DNA from: Desulfovibrionaceae bacterium UBA3823
GTDB lineage: Bacteria; Desulfobacterota; Desulfovibrionia; Desulfovibrionales; Desulfovibrionaceae
Assembly (NCBI GenBank): GCA_002369295.1
Contig: DFDR01000066.1
Span: 1-9,109 of the forward strand
DNA length: 9,109 nucleotides
Direction of reading: 5' to 3'
Made by a program: the position numbers and the translations under genes. Below, one piece after another: positions 6,663 through 9,109 of the stretch. Every line of letters starts with the position of its first letter. Positions within the stretch are counted from its first letter, which is position 1. The notes below the pieces were generated by a model. That model made no database searches and was not told where the DNA came from. It saw only the letters and a list, made by a program, of their open reading frames with translations.

Positions 6663-8630
6663 CTAGGGCAGCATGTCGAGCGGCACGCGGTAGACCCAGT
6701 CGCCGGCAGAGCTCATGCCGAAGCTCTCCCAGTTGGCGCGGTCGCGGTCGTATTCCTCGTAGCGCGCGATCTTGGACTTCAAGCGGTTGATGAAGGCCGT
6801 CTGCTCGCCCACGCTCTTGCGGTACCAGTCGTCCTCCTTGAGGAGCATGACCTCGCTGCGGTAGGGCAGGCCCTCGAGGAACTCGCCGAGCACGCCGAGC
6901 TCGGCCAGGGTCTTGCCCTCGGTCGGCATGTTGGGGTCGCGGGCCATCTTGGCGGAGGCCGAGAGTATGCCCTTGAAGAAGTCGGCGGAGTCGGTCTTCT
7001 TGGTCCGCTCGGCGCTGTCGATGATGGCGCTGATCTGGTCGCGCAGGTCGCTGAGCTGGTTCTTGGTGAGCAGCACCGCCACCTCGACGGCAGGCACGGG
7101 CTCGGAATGGGCAAGGTGGGCCAGATCCTTGTCGGGTATCCAGGAGCTCACGACCTCGGGCGCCTCGGTGTTCTGGCGCTTGCCGAGGAAGTCGAGCTGC
7201 ATGGCGTAGCCGAGGCGGCTGGCCATGTCCTCAGCCGAGTCCACGGGGGCCTCTTCGGGAGCGGGCTTGGGCTTCTCGCGGCGCTCGGGCAGGGTCATGA
7301 GCTTGCCTGAGGCCGTGGACTTGACCATGGTGACCATGGAGCCGGCTATGCTCCTGGCCACGGCTTCGAAGTACTTGGCGCCGGTCTTGGGATTGGGGGC
7401 GTTGATGGCCTGGTAGTTGGAGCGGCCGTCGGCCGTCTTGGACAGGGCGCGGTAGGCCTCTTCGGCGTACTGGTGGTTCTTCTTGCCGCCCGGGCTCTTG
7501 ACGTGCAGGGCGACGATCCAGATGCCCTTCTGCTTGGCGAAGTCGTCGAGTTCGGCCGGCCCCATGCGCACGCTGGCGTAGCGGTCCTCCTGGCGCAGGG
7601 GGCCTGCGTCGGAGACGAGCATGACGATGCGCGAGTCGTAGTCTTCCCAGCTGAGGGACTCGATGGCCTGGTAGACGCCGGCCAGCGAGTCTTCGTTGAA
7701 GTCGTGGCTCGAGGCCTTGGCCTCATCCACCTTGGCGAGGCTCGCCTCGAGCTTGGCGCGGTTCTTGGCCGTGACGAAGTCGCTCACGATCTCGGTGGTG
7801 TAGCCGAGCTTGGGCGTGGCCGCCGTGCTGCTCCTGAAGGCCACCACGGCGAAGCCCACGCTTTCCGTGAGCCCCTCCTTCTCGATGCGGTCGTAGATGG
7901 TCTTCACGACCTTGAGGCTCTGGTCGATGTAGGGCTTCATGGAGATGGAGGTGTCGATGACGATGGCGATGCCGGTCTTGGGCGCGCCGTCCTTGCCCTC
8001 CTTCCTCGCGCCGTCGCCTCCGTCCGCGCCCTTGGGCTTGCCGCCCTTGCCGGGATTGATGGAGGCGACCTTCAGGAACTTGACCCCGTCGAAGGGCTCC
8101 TGGGTTTCCAGAATGGGCATGAGGTAGAAGCGCTCCGAGGAGACGGCGGAGTCGGCGGGCTCGGCGGCGACGATGCGCGGGTCTTCCTGCCTGGCCTTGG
8201 CCTTCTCCATGATCTCGCGCACCTGCCTATCCATGTCCGTGGCTTCGCACACGGCGCGCAGATCGTCGAAGGAGTTGTAGAAGACCACGGGATCGCGGCC
8301 CGTGCGGGGCGCGAAGAGCAGGGTCAGCGACTGGTCCCAGCGCGTGGAGAGGGATTCCTTGAGCCAGCCCTGGGGCCGGTGGGTGTCCACGCCTACGTTG
8401 ATCCAGCCGTCCTTCCGCTCGAAGACGTAGAGCACGGTGAAGGTCTTGAGGCTGCGGTTGACGACCTCGCTGGACTCGCTGGCGTCGGCGTAGAGCTGGG
8501 CGCCGGGATGGCTCACGACGCGCTGGTAGAGGGTTTTCTTGCCGTCCTGCAGGAGGGGCGCGCAGTCTGCGCCCTGCACGCAGGCAAGGAGCGGGCAGAG
8601 AAGCAGGAGAAGCATGAGCAGATATCGCAT
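6663..8630 (-). CDS. Secreted SH3-like plus von Willebrand factor A protein, related to the periplasmic part of PpkA
   Basis: A 655-residue exported protein with no kinase domain. Residues 1-21 form a very hydrophobic signal sequence; LLAC (14-17) is a possible lipobox, so it may be a lipoprotein, though cleavage near VQGA is equally plausible. Residues 35-95 look like a bacterial SH3 domain (AQLYADASESSEVV, VLYVFERKDGWINVGV, GWLKE). A Gly/Lys-rich linker (194-218) leads to a VWA domain at about 219-435 with an intact metal-binding DTSIS (D226, S228, S230) and the supporting aspartate in LVSDAG (D341). Residues 440-655 are a mainly helical region I do not recognise. In PpkA of the Pseudomonas T6SS a VWA domain lies in the periplasmic half behind a membrane helix and kinase; here it is a separate protein, encoded directly before TagT/TagS/TagR-like genes. 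The ATG follows AAGGA with a 7-base gap and lies 36 bases past the Sel1-like gene. Confidence 0.85.
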   Translation of the reverse strand: MRYLLMLLLLLCPLLACVQGADCAPLLQDGKKTLYQRVVSHPGAQLYADASESSEVVNRSLKTFTVLYVFERKDGWINVGVDTHRPQGWLKESLSTRWDQSLTLLFAPRTGRDPVVFYNSFDDLRAVCEATDMDRQVREIMEKAKARQEDPRIVAAEPADSAVSSERFYLMPILETQEPFDGVKFLKVASINPGKGGKPKGADGGDGARKEGKDGAPKTGIAIVIDTSISMKPYIDQSLKVVKTIYDRIEKEGLTESVGFAVVAFRSSTAATPKLGYTTEIVSDFVTAKNRAKLEASLAKVDEAKASSHDFNEDSLAGVYQAIESLSWEDYDSRIVMLVSDAGPLRQEDRYASVRMGPAELDDFAKQKGIWIVALHVKSPGGKKNHQYAEEAYRALSKTADGRSNYQAINAPNPKTGAKYFEAVARSIAGSMVTMVKSTASGKLMTLPERREKPKPAPEEAPVDSAEDMASRLGYAMQLDFLGKRQNTEAPEVVSSWIPDKDLAHLAHSEPVPAVEVAVLLTKNQLSDLRDQISAIIDSAERTKKTDSADFFKGILSASAKMARDPNMPTEGKTLAELGVLGEFLEGLPYRSEVMLLKEDDWYRKSVGEQTAFINRLKSKIARYEEYDRDRANWESFGMSSAGDWVYRVPLDMLP

Positions 8631-8666
8631 GGTCTTTTCCTTCGTCAGGCGTTGGGGGAGGCGCGC

Positions 8667-9109
8667 CTACCAGCGGCTCAGGAGGCGGCGGCAGTCTCTG
8701 TCGCCGGCCTTGGCCTTGGCCTCGGCGGTCTTCTTGAGCTCCTCGAGGGCTGCCTTGGCTTCGGCGCTGCCGGCGCTGGCCGCCTTGCGGTACCAGTCGT
8801 GGGCCTGCTCGATGTCGGGCTGGATGGTGCCGCGGGGGAGCTTGCAGTTGGGATCGTAGAACTGGGCGTAAAGATGCATGGCCTCGGGATTGCCCTTCTG
8901 GGCCGCGTCCTCCAGCAGGAGGAAGGCGCCGTCGGAGTCCTTCTCGCTTGCGCCCTCGCTGCGCAGGGGCTTGGCGAGGCGGACGCTCTCCGCAGGATCG
9001 GCGCCGCCGCGCAGGTGATCGCGGGCCTGGTTCATGAAGGGCTTGGCCGGAGCCGGCGCAGGCTCTGGCTGTTGAGGCTGCTCTGGCTGCTGAGGCTGTT
9101 CCGGCTGCT
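8667..9109 (-). CDS. Sel1-repeat-like protein, 5' end outside the window
   Basis: The frame is open to the right edge, so the N-terminus is missing; the methionine at 9035 lies inside the frame and is probably not the start. The visible 147 residues begin with a low-complexity QPEQPQQPEQPQQPE linker and a PAPAPAK hinge. A helical repeat region follows: GAFLLLEDAAQKGNPEAMHLYAQFY, then AHDWYRKAASAGSAEAKAALEEL. These match the Sel1-like (SLR, TPR-like) pattern of AxxxYxxAAxxGxxxAxxxL. Sel1 repeats act as protein-binding scaffolds and are common in secretion and envelope-stress loci. It is followed after 36 bases by the VWA gene and is probably co-transcribed with it. The missing part could hold a signal peptide, a membrane helix, or even a kinase domain; nothing in the window decides this. 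It ends in RRLLSRW. Confidence 0.7.
   Translation of the reverse strand, partial: QPEQPQQPEQPQQPEPAPAPAKPFMNQARDHLRGGADPAESVRLAKPLRSEGASEKDSDGAFLLLEDAAQKGNPEAMHLYAQFYDPNCKLPRGTIQPDIEQAHDWYRKAASAGSAEAKAALEELKKTAEAKAKAGDRDCRRLLSRW
9063..9109. repeat. 18-bp in-frame tandem repeat encoding a Gln/Pro/Glu linker
   Basis: Two full 18-bp units (9063-9080 and 9081-9098), differing by one base, and a partial third reach the window edge. On the coding (-) strand each unit gives the hexapeptide QPEQPQ. Because the unit is a multiple of three, copy-number change would alter linker length without breaking the frame. The array may continue outside the window. Confidence 0.8.

Overview
The window is GC-rich (many coding positions end in G or C, with GAG and AAG preferred) and looks like the chromosome of a Gram-negative bacterium, probably a proteobacterium or a relative of Desulfovibrio. 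The evidence is the exported lipoprotein-like and periplasmic proteins, an inner-membrane FtsX/MacB-type ABC transporter, and a gene set matching the trans-envelope part of the type VI secretion (T6SS) threonine-phosphorylation pathway. I cannot fix the genus from sequence alone.

Layout. Positions 1-880 hold no convincing gene. They contain a 44-bp near-identical direct repeat (two copies, 142 bp apart) built of overlapping palindromes, plus weaker repeats. On the + strand, a strong ribosome binding site precedes a GTG start at 881 that opens a clear signal peptide, but this frame stops at 1024. A DUF3298/RsiV-like body continues from 1021 to 1692 in another frame, so the gene is either frameshifted or split. 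A convergent, mostly empty gap (1693-1944) carries a strong hairpin terminator serving the - strand genes.

From the right edge down to 1945, all genes lie on the - strand and probably form one operon. In transcription order they are: a 5'-truncated Sel1-repeat-like protein with a Gln/Pro/Glu tandem linker; a secreted SH3-like plus von Willebrand A (VWA) protein; a LolD/TagT-type ATPase; an FtsX/TagS-type permease; a periplasmic SUMF1/TagR-type protein with a long helical C-terminal extension; and a beta-hydroxyacid dehydrogenase. Several junctions overlap by a few bases (ATPase/permease, permease/SUMF1), which suggests translational coupling.

How they may work together. In Pseudomonas aeruginosa, TagT and TagS (ABC transporter), TagR (periplasmic SUMF1 protein) and TagQ act upstream of PpkA, a membrane Ser/Thr kinase whose periplasmic part includes a VWA domain, to switch on the T6SS. 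Here the ATPase, permease, SUMF1 protein and a VWA protein are adjacent and in order, but the VWA protein has its own signal sequence and no kinase domain. The inference is an envelope signal-sensing module related to TagTSR-PpkA in which sensor and kinase are separate polypeptides. A kinase, if present, would lie outside this window. The dehydrogenase at the operon end has no obvious role in that pathway.
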